A stretch of DNA of 57,822 nucleotides, taken from positions 1 to 57,822 of the forward strand of contig NZ_QXIS01000035.1 in the NCBI RefSeq assembly GCF_003570925.1, written 5' to 3'. Of this stretch, positions 9,583 to 17,225 are shown piece by piece. Within the stretch, counting starts at the first letter, position 1; every line of letters starts with the position of its first letter. This stretch comes from Candidatus Cryosericum terrychapinii. Its GTDB lineage: Bacteria; Caldisericota; Caldisericia; Cryosericales; Cryosericaceae. The notes beneath the pieces were generated by a model. It worked only from the letters and a program-made list of their open reading frames with translations. It was not told the origin of the DNA and did no database searches. The position numbers and the translations under genes were made by a program.

Positions 9583-9644
9583 TTGGAGTAGGTTTACTCG
9601 TGAGGCAACGATCCGATTTCGAGTACAGAATAGATGAGGCAATA
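9583..9644. repeat. Right IS end: two tandem inverted copies of the same boxes
   Basis: Outer unit: TTCGAGTA 9618-9625 and TGAGGCAA 9635-9642 (9-nt gap). Inner unit: TTGGAGTA 9583-9590 and TGAGGCAA 9601-9608 (10-nt gap, one base different). These are the inverted counterparts of the left-end units. Confidence 0.8.
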
Positions 9645-9718
9645 CCTTTCCTTGACACCGGGCCTCCTCTGTTCACACTAAGGGCAGGACTCAAGGACAT
9701 CGTCCACCGGAGGTGGCT

Positions 9719-10744
9719 ATGACCACTCGTCGTCTCGTCGTACTCTGTCTTCTGCTGTGTGTCGTCTCCTGCTCGCTGGTCGGATGCAAGGGTCGTACGT
9801 CCGGGGGTCCGTCACAGACAGTCGGCTTGACCTCCGTCGAGGCTGCCGAACTCGCTTGGCCGGAGGCGAAGAAAAACTTCGGTGATGCTGTGCTGTGGCG
9901 CCTTGCGCCCGTCGAGGAACGTGAGTCGCTCACGATGTGCCTTGCCTCCGACTGGCAGGACAGCGACCGGTCATCGGCCTGGTTCGTCTGGTATGCCGAC
10001 CCCGTCGGCGAGAACTGGATGATGTTCAGCATCCAAGGTACGGCCATAGCCAGCAGAGACATCGGGACACGGAGTTTTTCGAAGATGGCCATGGGCGCTG
10101 ACTGGCCGAGAGAGCGTCCCGCCGTGGCCATGAAGGATGCTGCAAAGGCCGCAGCCGCTCAGGGTGCAGAGTTTTCAGCTCTCACTTGGACGGAGTTCAC
10201 CTACGACCATGCCAGCGACGGCAGCCAACGGCCGGGGTGGGTGTTCTCCTTCTCTGAGACGCTTGCCTCCGGAGGTACGCTGATTTACTGGTTCTTCGTC
10301 GATGGTATTACGGGCGCCGTCCTCCGGGCCGTCAACGACCGGAATGAGCCCATGGAGCTGCCCATAGACCGCGAAGCCCTGTCGAAGCCTCGGACGGACA
10401 ACCACGAGAAGGACCTCCGCCAGTTTTTCGGGTTCATCAGCACGGGGCAACCCGAGTGGGCTGTACGTCAGCTTGCGAGTGCGGCATCATCCACCGAAGC
10501 CACTGCCCAGAAGTGGCTGGCCAACTTCCAGAGCCTGAGTGCACTGACCGTCGTGAGCGTGGAGCAGGCGAGCCTCGAGCTGTGGACGGCCGAGCGCGAG
10601 TTCTACAAGGTGACGCTGGATGTGCAGACATCTGAGCTACAGGAGAAGTACGGATGGAACAACGGCCGCAACGTTCGCTGGGTATCCATCATTCCGCAGG
10701 GAGCCGGTGCCTGGAAGGTGAGCGCGCTGTCATCCAGTCCCTAG
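9719..10744 (+). CDS. Putative lipoprotein of unknown function
   Basis: 341 residues. ATG 9719 has GGAGG 5 nt upstream; a GTG at 9713 lies inside that site and is rejected. A lipoprotein signal peptide ends in the lipobox LVGC (residues 20-23), so the protein should be anchored outside the cytoplasmic membrane. Residues about 35-200 contain two repeats resembling PepSY-like/propeptide folds by pattern (AWFVWYADPVGENWMMFSI; PGWVFSFSETLASGGTLIYW ... VDGITGAVL), a weak inference. The C-terminal third (about 230-341) looks like a separate NTF2-like domain (STGQPEWAVRQLASAASS ... WVSIIPQGAGAWKVSAL). It stands alone between the IS right end and a terminator. No function can be named. Confidence 0.75.
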   Translation: MTTRRLVVLCLLLCVVSCSLVGCKGRTSGGPSQTVGLTSVEAAELAWPEAKKNFGDAVLWRLAPVEERESLTMCLASDWQDSDRSSAWFVWYADPVGENWMMFSIQGTAIASRDIGTRSFSKMAMGADWPRERPAVAMKDAAKAAAAQGAEFSALTWTEFTYDHASDGSQRPGWVFSFSETLASGGTLIYWFFVDGITGAVLRAVNDRNEPMELPIDREALSKPRTDNHEKDLRQFFGFISTGQPEWAVRQLASAASSTEATAQKWLANFQSLSALTVVSVEQASLELWTAEREFYKVTLDVQTSELQEKYGWNNGRNVRWVSIIPQGAGAWKVSALSSSP

Positions 10745-10901
10745 AGCCCTGGGAACGCATCCACATGCCGTAGCATGGGACTGGCTGTGGCAGTCGCGGC
10801 GCAGGACAAGGTCATGCAGCAACGACGCTAGCCCGGGTGGCCGTCGTGTCTACGTTGACAGCTGCGTCGCAGGCTGACCCCTCCATCTCTGAAAGTTGTA
10901 C

Positions 10902-10928
10902 CCCCGGGAGAACATCCCGGGGTTTTCG
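10902..10928 (+). terminator. Strong intrinsic terminator
   Basis: CCCCGGGA (10902-10909) pairs perfectly with TCCCGGGG (10915-10922) around a 5-nt loop, followed by TTTTCGTTT. Probably ends lipoprotein-gene transcription, although it is about 160 nt downstream. Confidence 0.8.
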
Positions 10929-10990
10929 TTTCACCGTCCGGCGAACATCCCCGGCCATGAGATGCAAGGGCTTCAGCCTCCACGCGGAGA

Positions 10991-11022
10991 TTGACATTCA
11001 AACGAAATGAATATATATTCAT
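10991..11022 (+). promoter_or_regulatory. Consensus promoter overlapped by a 16-bp palindromic operator
   Basis: TTGACA (10991-10996), a 17-bp spacer, then TATATT (11014-11019). A perfect palindrome ATGAATATATATTCAT (11007-11022) covers the -10. The ATG of the UPF0251-NifX gene is at 11041 behind AAGGAG. The palindrome is a strong candidate binding site for a repressor. ArsR/SmtB-type metal sensors use A/T-rich GAAT...ATTC sites; autoregulation by the HTH domain of the downstream protein is another option. Confidence 0.7.
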
Positions 11023-11040
11023 ATCATACAAGGAGATGAC

Positions 11041-11787
11041 ATGCCAGGACGACAGGTTGCCCGCAGGTGCGGTACATATGACCGAGCGCAGCCCTTCTGT
11101 CCAGAGGCCCCAGGGACGTTGCACGTCCTTGGGGCCGACGAAATGGAGGCGTTGCGTCTCAGCGATCTGCTGGACTTGGACCAGACGGAAGCGGCGCACC
11201 GTATGGACATCTCCCAGAGTACGTTCCATCGCATCCTTGCGGGCGCTCGCCACAAGGTCGCTGCGTCGCTCGTCGGTGGCTATCCGTTGACAGTCGCCCG
11301 GGCGTGGGACGCGGACATGAACGGCGTACCAGTCCACAGGCGCCAGGAAAAAAAACCAGGAGGTATCGGCATGATCACACGAATCGCATTACCGACCGAC
11401 GATGGCACGGCACTGTGTCAGCACTTCGGCCGTGCTCACTACTACAAGATCGTCGAGATTACGGACGGCAAGGTGACCGCATCAGAACTGCGTGATAAGT
11501 TTGCGCACGTTCATGGAGAGGAGAATCATGGAGAATCAGATGTGAGCCACGAAGAGGTGCACGGCCGCATGGCCGACGCAGCACACGGCTGCGACACTAT
11601 CATTGCTGGTGGAATGGGGACGGGCGCCATGAACGCACTCACTGCTGCAGGCTACTCCGTGATGCAGACGGACATGAGCAACCTGGATGAGATTGTGGAG
11701 TCCTACCGTGCAGGGACATTTGTCAATCTGGCTGGAAAGGTATCCTGTCATCATGAAGGAGAGGGACATGACAACTGCAGAAAATGA
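11041..11787 (+). CDS. UPF0251 (DUF134) HTH domain fused to NifX/NifB-like (DUF35-independent) cofactor domain
   Basis: 248 residues. Residues 1-95 are a UPF0251/DUF134 protein: MPGRQVARRCG start, then a sigma-factor-like helix-turn-helix (ALRLSDLLDLDQTEAAHRMD). Residues 111-240 are a dinitrogenase iron-molybdenum cofactor domain of the NifX/YbfH type (ITRIALPTDDGTALCQHFGR; IIAGGMGTGAMNALTAAGYS). Histidine-rich stretches occur in the middle (HVHGEENHGES) and at the end (HHEGEGHDN). Usually the two domains are separate neighbouring genes. Here they are in one frame, joined through a run of eight A (11348-11355). ATG 11371 has its own AGGAGG at 11358-11363, so a stand-alone NifX-like product may also be made. 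Linked to the Mrp ATPase gene by a 20-nt overlap, suggesting a role in iron-sulfur or metal-cofactor handling. Confidence 0.85.
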   Translation: MPGRQVARRCGTYDRAQPFCPEAPGTLHVLGADEMEALRLSDLLDLDQTEAAHRMDISQSTFHRILAGARHKVAASLVGGYPLTVARAWDADMNGVPVHRRQEKKPGGIGMITRIALPTDDGTALCQHFGRAHYYKIVEITDGKVTASELRDKFAHVHGEENHGESDVSHEEVHGRMADAAHGCDTIIAGGMGTGAMNALTAAGYSVMQTDMSNLDEIVESYRAGTFVNLAGKVSCHHEGEGHDNCRK

Positions 11788-12598
11788 GAGCATGACCTCA
11801 CAGATCAACCACGTGCGGCACGTGCTTGCAGTCGCCAGCGGCAAGGGCGGCGTAGGCAAGTCCCTGGTGTCTGCCATGGCGGCGGTTGAGCTGGCACGAC
11901 GCGGACTGAAGGTGGGTATCATGGATGCGGACATTACGGGCCCATCCATCCCGCGCTTATTCGGTCTGACCGCGCGACCCGAGTCCTCAATGGTCGGGAT
12001 CATCCCTCCCGAGACAGCAACCGGTGTCAAAATCATCTCCATGAACCTGTTCCTGGACGATGCCGGCCAGCCGGTCATCTGGCGCGGCCCACTGCTCACA
12101 TCCGCCATCAAGCAGTTCTGGACAGATGTGGCGTGGGGAGATCTGGACGTTCTCATCGTGGACCTGCCACCTGGAACTGCCGACGTCCCCCTGACGGCGT
12201 TCCAGTCCCTGCCTGTCGATGGTATCCTCATGGTTACGACGCCGCAGGAGCTTGCCAGCATGATCGTCGAGAAGGCTGCAGGCTTGGCGAAGCAGATGAA
12301 CAAGCGGATTCTGGGCATCGTCGAGAACATGGCGATGGTCACGTGTCCTCACTGTGGAGAGATATTTGAGGTGTTTGGGCCCAGTCATGCCGAGGAACTG
12401 GCAGACCACATCGGAGCTCCCGTCCTTGCACGGCTGCCCATCGATCCCACGGTGACCGCTCTTGCCGACACGGGACATGTGGAGGACGTGAAGATGGCAG
12501 CCTTCGCACCCGTCACCGAGGCTCTGGCGGAGTATATTACCACCCCGTCCACGGTCTTTGCCGCTGCGAATCCTGCACCTTCTCCCAAGGCGTCATAA
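11768..12598 (+). CDS. mrp: Mrp/NBP35-family iron-sulfur carrier ATPase
   Basis: 276 residues from ATG 11768, which has AAGGAGA upstream; earlier in-frame starts would lie deep inside the preceding gene. The deviant Walker A motif SGKGGVGKS (about residues 24-32), MDADITGPSIPRLFG, DLPPGTAD (switch II) and the CPHCG motif near residue 202, which binds the bridging Fe-S cluster in the dimer, are all present. The family carries or transfers Fe-S clusters in the cytoplasm. The overlap with the UPF0251-NifX gene implies one transcript from the 10991 promoter. The C-terminus is Ala/Pro-rich and probably disordered. Confidence 0.93.
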   Translation: MTTAENESMTSQINHVRHVLAVASGKGGVGKSLVSAMAAVELARRGLKVGIMDADITGPSIPRLFGLTARPESSMVGIIPPETATGVKIISMNLFLDDAGQPVIWRGPLLTSAIKQFWTDVAWGDLDVLIVDLPPGTADVPLTAFQSLPVDGILMVTTPQELASMIVEKAAGLAKQMNKRILGIVENMAMVTCPHCGEIFEVFGPSHAEELADHIGAPVLARLPIDPTVTALADTGHVEDVKMAAFAPVTEALAEYITTPSTVFAAANPAPSPKAS

Positions 12599-12681
12599 AC
12601 GCCGTGTTCCGGCGACGGCTGACGTCAGCCAGATATCATCTGATAGAGAAACAGCACAAGCCCCTTCCCAGCATGTGAGTC

Positions 12682-12715
12682 AGATCCCCAGGTCTATCGC
12701 CTGGGGATCTCTTTG
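12682..12715 (+). terminator. Terminator after mrp
   Basis: AGATCCCCAGG (12682-12692) pairs perfectly with CCTGGGGATCT (12700-12710) around a 7-nt loop, followed by CTTTGTG. Confidence 0.75.
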
Positions 12716-12823
12716 TGTCTGCAAGCACGCCATTGCATCGTCGGTCTGCGTCTTGCTCTGGCCTGCTAGGCCGAATGAGGCTAGACTGACTGGCGTGAAT
12801 TTGTTGTGTGATGAGGAGGTTCA

Positions 12824-13273
12824 ATGAGCGGCGAGATCATGCGTGTCGGGATGATCATGTGCAACAGGTACCATACCTGTGCAGGAGGGAAGTGCTTCAG
12901 GGCTATGAAGAATCGCGAGGGTGGCTTCAGCATTTACGCGGGGAAGGAAGTGGAGCTTGTTGGCTGTACCACATGCGGTGGATGTCCTGGGGGCAATATC
13001 GAATATGCTCCCGCCGAAATGAAGAAGAACGGGGTAACCGTCATCCATCTGGCCACGGGCATGCTTGTGGGCTATCCACCGTGCACGCGGATCGACTACT
13101 TCCGACGGTTCATCGAAGAGCAATATGGCATCCCTGTGGTTGTCGGAACTCACCCCATCCCTCAGAAGTACTTCAAGATCCATGACGCTTTGGGTTCGTG
13201 GAAGTCGCCCATATGGCAGGAGCTGATCCAGCCCACGCTTGCTACCGAGGAGATCCGTCTGGCATACGACTAG
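12824..13273 (+). CDS. CGGC domain-containing metal-binding protein
   Basis: 149 residues, start ATG 12824 with GAGGAGG upstream. It shows the family pattern: N-terminal MIMCNRYHTCAGGKCFRAM, then the signature CTTCGGCPGGN near residues 48-58, and a conserved YPPCTRIDYF near residue 86. CGGC proteins (PF08821) are small cysteine/histidine-rich proteins of anaerobes thought to bind metal; the biochemical role is not established. A single gene here, between a terminator and a loosely spaced peptidase gene. Its closeness to the NifX/Mrp pair fits a metal-handling neighbourhood. Confidence 0.85.
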   Translation: MSGEIMRVGMIMCNRYHTCAGGKCFRAMKNREGGFSIYAGKEVELVGCTTCGGCPGGNIEYAPAEMKKNGVTVIHLATGMLVGYPPCTRIDYFRRFIEEQYGIPVVVGTHPIPQKYFKIHDALGSWKSPIWQELIQPTLATEEIRLAYD

Positions 13274-13456
13274 GTGTCTGCGGTTCCGTCTGGTTTCCAC
13301 GTGGGTGAAGTTTCCCAGACGTGCCGGTTGCGCTTCTGCGACATGGGGGCACAATACTCGCATGGAAAATGTGGGAACTTGGAACCGAGGAGCACTCGAC
13401 AGTGACAACTGGAATGTGAAGATCATAGTGCCTGACCCCAAAGAGAATCACAATTC

Positions 13457-14173
13457 ATGGGCGTGAAGAAGCCGGAAGGGGAACAGCGCACGAGTCCCGT
13501 CGCGGGGGCATACGTGCTGGTGAGGTCCCGTCGCCGGACTGTGGGACTTGAGGTACGGCCGGACGCGACGCTAGTGGTGAGGGCTCCTGCACGAACGCCC
13601 GTGTGGTTTGTGGAGTCCCTGCTGCGGGAGAAGGCAGGGTGGATCGAGGACAAGCTTGCAAAGGCGCGCAGCCACGTGTCCCGGTTGCCACGCCACGACT
13701 TCCTGACGGGAGAACGCTTCCCTTACCTAGGGCGAGAATGGCCGTTCGTGGTCCTCGCGTTCCAGAAAATGCCGCTGGCCTTCGACGAGAAGACAGGGTT
13801 CAGTCTGGACATGGCGGCGTTCGACCGCGGGGAAGTGGTCTTCGAGGAGTGGTACCGCGCCCGGGCACGTGAGCTTCTTGCTGAGCGCGTCCATCACTAT
13901 GCGCCCCTGGTCGGCGTGAGCCTCCCCCGACTGCGTATCACTGGCGCCGAGCGACGCTGGGGCTCGTGCAGTACGAGCGGCACCGTCAGCTTCGCCTGGC
14001 GCCTCATCATGGCTCCCATGGATGTGGTCGACTACGTGGTTGTGCACGAGCTGGCGCATCAGCGCGAGATGAACCACTCTGCGCGGTTCTGGGTGGTTGT
14101 CGCGTCGGTCCTGCCGTACTACGACGTGTGCAGGCGCTGGCTGAAGGACCATGGGGGAATGCTGACGATCTAG
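13457..14173 (+). CDS. YgjP-like (DUF45) zinc metallopeptidase
   Basis: 238 residues. The C-terminal half has the SprT/YgjP-like signature: RRWGSCSTSGTVSFAWRLIM followed by VVVHELAHQREMNHSARFW, with HExxH at residues 197-201 as zinc ligands and catalytic Glu198. The N-terminal part (SRRRTVGLEVRPDATLVVRA) is the typical beta-rich lead-in of DUF45 proteins. Members are cytoplasmic and often sit beside restriction systems, but nothing of that sort is here. The start at 13457 has no strong ribosome site; GTG 13463 is an alternative. It converges on the GNAT gene, only 15 bp apart. Confidence 0.88.
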   Translation: MGVKKPEGEQRTSPVAGAYVLVRSRRRTVGLEVRPDATLVVRAPARTPVWFVESLLREKAGWIEDKLAKARSHVSRLPRHDFLTGERFPYLGREWPFVVLAFQKMPLAFDEKTGFSLDMAAFDRGEVVFEEWYRARARELLAERVHHYAPLVGVSLPRLRITGAERRWGSCSTSGTVSFAWRLIMAPMDVVDYVVVHELAHQREMNHSARFWVVVASVLPYYDVCRRWLKDHGGMLTI

Positions 14174-14188
14174 GACGAAGAAGTGGGG

Positions 14189-15007
14189 CTAGCGGTGCAG
14201 GACCCACCAGACGTCGCGACCGGCGAAGCCGCAGCGTCGGAAAAGATGCTCCGGTTCGCAGGGATTTTTCATCTGGCCGACAACCGTCGTGAACGCGACC
14301 TTCTGTTCCAGGCGATAGACAAGCTCCTGCACCAGCATGGTGCCCAGTCCGAGACTGCGGAATGCAGGCAGGACCTGAATCCACTCGAGGGACCCTTCTC
14401 CAGTGAGCCTGTCGGTCTCAGCGATGCCGAGAGCGATTGGGCGCTTTTCCTTGCGGTCGATGATCCACAGCCAAGCGCGCGGGGCGAAGACCGGACGCTT
14501 CGTCCACATTGCGATCTCGTTGGTGCCCGGCGTAGAGGTATCGTAGCAGGCGTGCAGGATGGTCGCCACGAGTGGGAGTTCAGTTGTCGTGTCAACTTGT
14601 CGGATGGTGTAGCCGGGGACCGTAGCGCGCAGCGGTAGTTCACTGCCGGTATGGACCAGACGAAAGAAGGCCTCCTTGCGGTCGAACCATGGGGCAAGTG
14701 GAGCCACGAAGTCGTTGTGGATGTACACCGTGGGGACACCATCCAGTTTGACCGACGCAGCCTTCAGGGGGTCCTGTGTCCGTGTGCCATAGATGAGCAG
14801 CTTCCCAGGCTCTCGCAGTTCGACACCCGTCACCGAGCCGGCGTCATCAATGAACCGGCACTCCAGGGACTGCAGGCGCGCGACGGTCTTCCACAGTGCA
14901 TTTGGCAGGATGCGCAACGGATCCTTGTGGTAGAGGGCGCGAAGTGCCACCTCGTCGGATGACGTGTCTCTAGGTGCGGCTATGACTGCTGCTTTTCGTC
15001 GGGGCAT
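14189..15007 (-). CDS. GNAT-family N-acetyltransferase
   Basis: 272 residues. The acetyl-CoA-binding region is in the C-terminal part (about residues 150-265): LEWIQVLPAFRSLGLGTMLV, the Q/RxxGxG/A loop, followed by a CGF segment (FRRCGFAGRDVWWVLHR). The N-terminal about 130 residues are unlike a plain GNAT fold and may be a second degenerate domain. Substrate is unknown. Convergent with the metallopeptidase gene and upstream of nothing obvious; it follows the flavodoxin gene on the same strand after about 50 bp, so the two could be co-transcribed. Confidence 0.8.
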   Translation of the reverse strand: MPRRKAAVIAAPRDTSSDEVALRALYHKDPLRILPNALWKTVARLQSLECRFIDDAGSVTGVELREPGKLLIYGTRTQDPLKAASVKLDGVPTVYIHNDFVAPLAPWFDRKEAFFRLVHTGSELPLRATVPGYTIRQVDTTTELPLVATILHACYDTSTPGTNEIAMWTKRPVFAPRAWLWIIDRKEKRPIALGIAETDRLTGEGSLEWIQVLPAFRSLGLGTMLVQELVYRLEQKVAFTTVVGQMKNPCEPEHLFRRCGFAGRDVWWVLHR

Positions 15008-15057
15008 ACGGGCAGGATAGCGCCCTGGCGGGCCACGTCAACCGTCAGACCGCAGCG

Positions 15058-15543
15058 TCAGTTGTTCAGCAGTTCCTTGGCCCAGCGGACCAAGTCGGCA
15101 GAACATTGCTCCTTGTCCATCTTGAGCGGCATCTTGAAGCCGATGTTGCCGACAACTTTGGCTCCTGGCACCAGCGAATTGAGAATCCGATGCGTTTTCA
15201 CGTCGCTCCCGCCGTAGCTGGTGAAGAAAGCAACTCGCTTTCCCTCGAGGTCGGCGCCCTTCAGGAATGTTCGCACAGCCGGCGTCGGGCGACTGTTCCA
15301 TACAGGTGTTCCTATAAACACAATGTCGTAGTCCGCGGCGTCGTGTGCCAGCGGACGGAGTGGGGGTGTTGCGCCGGTGGCAGCAAGAAACCCGCCGGTG
15401 AAGTACTTCATGAACCCGTGTGTCGGATGTGGTTTGACTAGCTCCAGCTCCATGGAGTCCATCACGAGCTCCTTGGCAAGCGTCCGTGCTAGAAACCGGA
15501 CATCACCATCCAGCGAATAAAACACGATCAGTGCATTGGGCAT
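15058..15543 (-). CDS. Flavodoxin-family protein
   Basis: 161 residues. N-terminal FMN-phosphate loop region ALIVFYSLDGDVRFLARTLA; PVWNSRPTPAVRTFL and FFTSYGGSDVKT match the isoalloxazine-binding loops of the flavodoxin/YwqN-like family. Length is standard for short-chain flavodoxins. It is a soluble electron carrier or FMN quinone/flavin reductase. On the minus strand an AGAGGTGG site precedes the ATG and a promoter candidate lies 20-50 nt upstream. The unusual SLDGD in place of SxTGN in the phosphate loop suggests a flavodoxin-like oxidoreductase rather than a classical flavodoxin. Confidence 0.87.
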   Translation of the reverse strand: MPNALIVFYSLDGDVRFLARTLAKELVMDSMELELVKPHPTHGFMKYFTGGFLAATGATPPLRPLAHDAADYDIVFIGTPVWNSRPTPAVRTFLKGADLEGKRVAFFTSYGGSDVKTHRILNSLVPGAKVVGNIGFKMPLKMDKEQCSADLVRWAKELLNN

Positions 15544-15562
15544 TGTCCACCTCTCTAGTGCC

Positions 15563-15590
15563 AGACTAGTTCTGCGTATCCATGTGTCAA
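15563..15590 (-). promoter_or_regulatory. Possible promoter of the flavodoxin gene
   Basis: Minus strand: TTGACA (15590-15585), 16-bp spacer, TAGTCT (15568-15563), 20 nt before the ATG. Confidence 0.4.
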
Positions 15591-15679
15591 GTGAAACCCT
15601 GTTAACGATATAATGGCTGGGTCAGGAACGGTCGGGAGGACAGCCGGACAGTGCTCCGGCATGTTCTCCACGGCTGGAA

Positions 15680-16438
15680 CTACTTGTGGATGCCGGTCGG
15701 CTTCTTTCCCAGCGACGCGCAGTAGATGACAAACTGCTGCTCGGGGTCAAAGCCAAGATAGGCGTTGAACTCGTCGTCGAAGAACGCGTTGATGGCGCAG
15801 ACGCCGCAATCAATGGCCTCCGCGGCCAGGTACAGGTTCTGGCAAACATGGCCTGCGTCGAGGAACAGGCCGCGGTATGCGCGCTGGTTATAGCGCCAGA
15901 CCATGCGGTAGGGTACGGCTGCCCAGATAAATGTTACCGCGCTCAACTCGACCATTTTCTGGTCGCCGCACAGATCGGTGACGTCCTGCAGGGTTTGCGT
16001 CCCGGGCTTGACGAGCTGCAGCTTGTGCTCGATTGCAAGGAACCGATAGATGCCGGGCTCCAGTCCAGTGACCGCCCGGACCATGAGATAGGTCTCAAAG
16101 GCATGGCGGGCGCCCCCCGACGGTACGGTGCGCAGAGTACACGGACGCTTTGTAACAGCCTTGACCCCCTGCGTGCACCAGAGGAGGAACGAGAGCTCCT
16201 CCAGCGTCAATGCTTCGTCGCGGTACAGGCGGATGCTGTGACGCCGGTCGATTGCGGTCCGAAGGTCAATAGACGGGATGACCAGGGTTTTCGGGTCCGG
16301 CAGGTCGATGATGGGCATACTGTCATCGAATGGCAACTCCAGGGGCGGTTGCGGCAGACCCTTTTCCTGATCAGACGGCTGAGACAGGTTGTCGCTTACG
16401 TAACGTGTATCGTGCAGAAACTGCTGTCCAATTTCCAT
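15680..16438 (-). CDS. SagB/ThcOx-type nitroreductase-family dehydrogenase
   Basis: 252 residues. Start at 16438 follows CCGAGGTG. FMN-binding nitroreductase signatures of the SagB type: RHSIRLYRDEALTLEELSFL, LRTVPSGGARHAFETYLMV, GLEPGIYRFLAIEHKL, and AGHVCQNLYLAAEAIDCGVC. SagB-type enzymes dehydrogenate azolines in peptide natural products, but many stand-alone members in anaerobes have other or unknown redox roles. No cyclodehydratase or precursor peptide is nearby, so a natural-product role is not supported. It is transcribed divergently from a truncated membrane gene. Confidence 0.88.
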   Translation of the reverse strand: MEIGQQFLHDTRYVSDNLSQPSDQEKGLPQPPLELPFDDSMPIIDLPDPKTLVIPSIDLRTAIDRRHSIRLYRDEALTLEELSFLLWCTQGVKAVTKRPCTLRTVPSGGARHAFETYLMVRAVTGLEPGIYRFLAIEHKLQLVKPGTQTLQDVTDLCGDQKMVELSAVTFIWAAVPYRMVWRYNQRAYRGLFLDAGHVCQNLYLAAEAIDCGVCAINAFFDDEFNAYLGFDPEQQFVIYCASLGKKPTGIHK

Positions 16439-16592
16439 GGTTCACCTCGGCATCGTGATATGATTTCAGTGTAACCGCCCCCGAATTGTTTGCAATCCGA
16501 ACGGATATAGTGCATGGGCGGCGTAACCATTTGTTCCCGTTCGCGTTGTTTCTTATGGAGAAACAGAGCTCCAGTGGTGGAGGAAGACGGTG

Positions 16593-16777
16593 ATGAAACA
16601 CGTTGGTCGCATCCTGACAGTGGTTCTGGTTGTGTTTGTCCTAGGTGTCGTCTGGTATGCCGGAGCAGGCGAGGCCATCGTCATGCGGCGTGTCTTCACC
16701 AATGCTGCAAGCATCCCCGAGGGGACGGTCTGGGTGCGATCGGACAAGGGGCTTTTTGGGGGACCCGTCACGGCCAT
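16593..16777 (+). pseudogene. Truncated 5' end of a membrane/secreted protein gene
   Basis: ATG 16593 has GGAGGAAG upstream and encodes an N-terminal membrane helix or signal peptide (MKHVGRILTVVLVVFVLGVVW), then about 40 soluble residues ending ...SDKGLFGGPVTAIA. At 16777/16778 the DNA changes to an exact copy of the inside of the HAD gene, in the antisense direction. The frame then runs on meaninglessly to a stop at 16874. The 3' part of the gene is missing from the window. Family unknown. Confidence 0.75.
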
Positions 16778-17068
16778 TGCCAGCCTCTTGTACGTAGCCA
16801 GCTGTGGGAAGATGGGATTGGTGGTCAGCAGGATGCGGTATCCCCTTTCGCGCAAGTACACGACACTTCGGTAGAGGGGCTCGTTGCGTCTCATGACGTC
16901 ATGGACGTTGTCGAAGGTCGTCGCGTAGAACTCCATGATGCGGTCCCAGACGGCCTGCTGGTCGACGCCACGGTACAAGGCCTCGAACTCTCTCCTGAAC
17001 TTCACCAGGTTACAGCTGCCCGGGCTTGTGTCTGCCTGCATGCGCGCCGTCGCGGTGAGGATGTTCCT
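16778..17068 (+). repeat. 291-bp exact direct repeat, copy A (internal HAD-gene fragment)
   Basis: Base-for-base identical by eye to 29419-29709, where it is internal to an intact HAD hydrolase gene (minus strand). Copy A has neither the start nor the end of that gene: it joins a truncated membrane gene on the left and the promoter of the second Opp-type operon on the right. The two copies are 12,641 bp apart in the same orientation. Confidence 0.95.
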
Positions 17069-17072
17069 AAAC

Positions 17073-17100
17073 TTGACATTAATTCGGAACGTGCTATTAG
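17073..17100 (+). promoter_or_regulatory. Promoter of the second Opp-type operon
   Basis: TTGACA (17073-17078), 16-bp spacer, TATTAG (17095-17100) with an upstream TG (extended -10). It begins only 4 nt after the end of repeat copy A. The leader to the ATG at 17226 contains two short hairpins: AGGCGAAAAG with CTTTTGCCT (about 17121-17161), and GTTCTGT with ACAGAGAAC (about 17163-17182). Confidence 0.55.
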
Positions 17101-17225
17101 AAAAGGAGGAGAGTCAATCATAGGCGAAAAGGGGGTGAAAGAAGGTTTTGCTTTTGCCTAAGGTTCTGTTGAGACAGAGAACAAAACGGGGACGTTCTGG
17201 TAAGAGATTTACAGGAGGTAACAAG

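Larger units (their letters stand above)
8250..9644 (-). mobile_element. Insertion sequence with DDE (integrase-core) transposase
   Basis: About 1.4 kb. The outer inverted repeat is TATTGCCTCA at 8250-8259 and TGAGGCAATA at 9635-9644. Inside each end the boxes TTGCCTCA and TACTCGAA occur twice in tandem. A single transposase coding region on the minus strand (8394-9522) fills the middle. No convincing target-site duplication is seen beyond C-rich flanks. The transposase resembles the IS481/IS3-like integrase superfamily; a named family is not assigned. Confidence 0.8.
10745..11040. other. Intergenic region with terminator and operator-promoter
   Basis: About 300 bp. It holds a strong terminator (10902-10928) and a consensus promoter overlapped by a perfect palindrome (10991-11022). 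No further gene is seen. Confidence 0.6.

Noticed and set aside
15680-16438. Azoline-peptide natural-product cluster around the SagB-like gene
   Set aside because: No YcaO, E1-like or precursor-peptide gene is near; the gene stands alone.
16553-17041. Minus-strand frame resembling a HAD hydrolase
   Set aside because: It is the reading of repeat copy A only: it lacks motif I (DxD) and runs out into unrelated DNA. Recorded as repeat debris, not a gene.
17101-17225. Riboswitch in the leader of the second Opp operon
   Set aside because: Only two short stems are visible; no known riboswitch core is recognisable.
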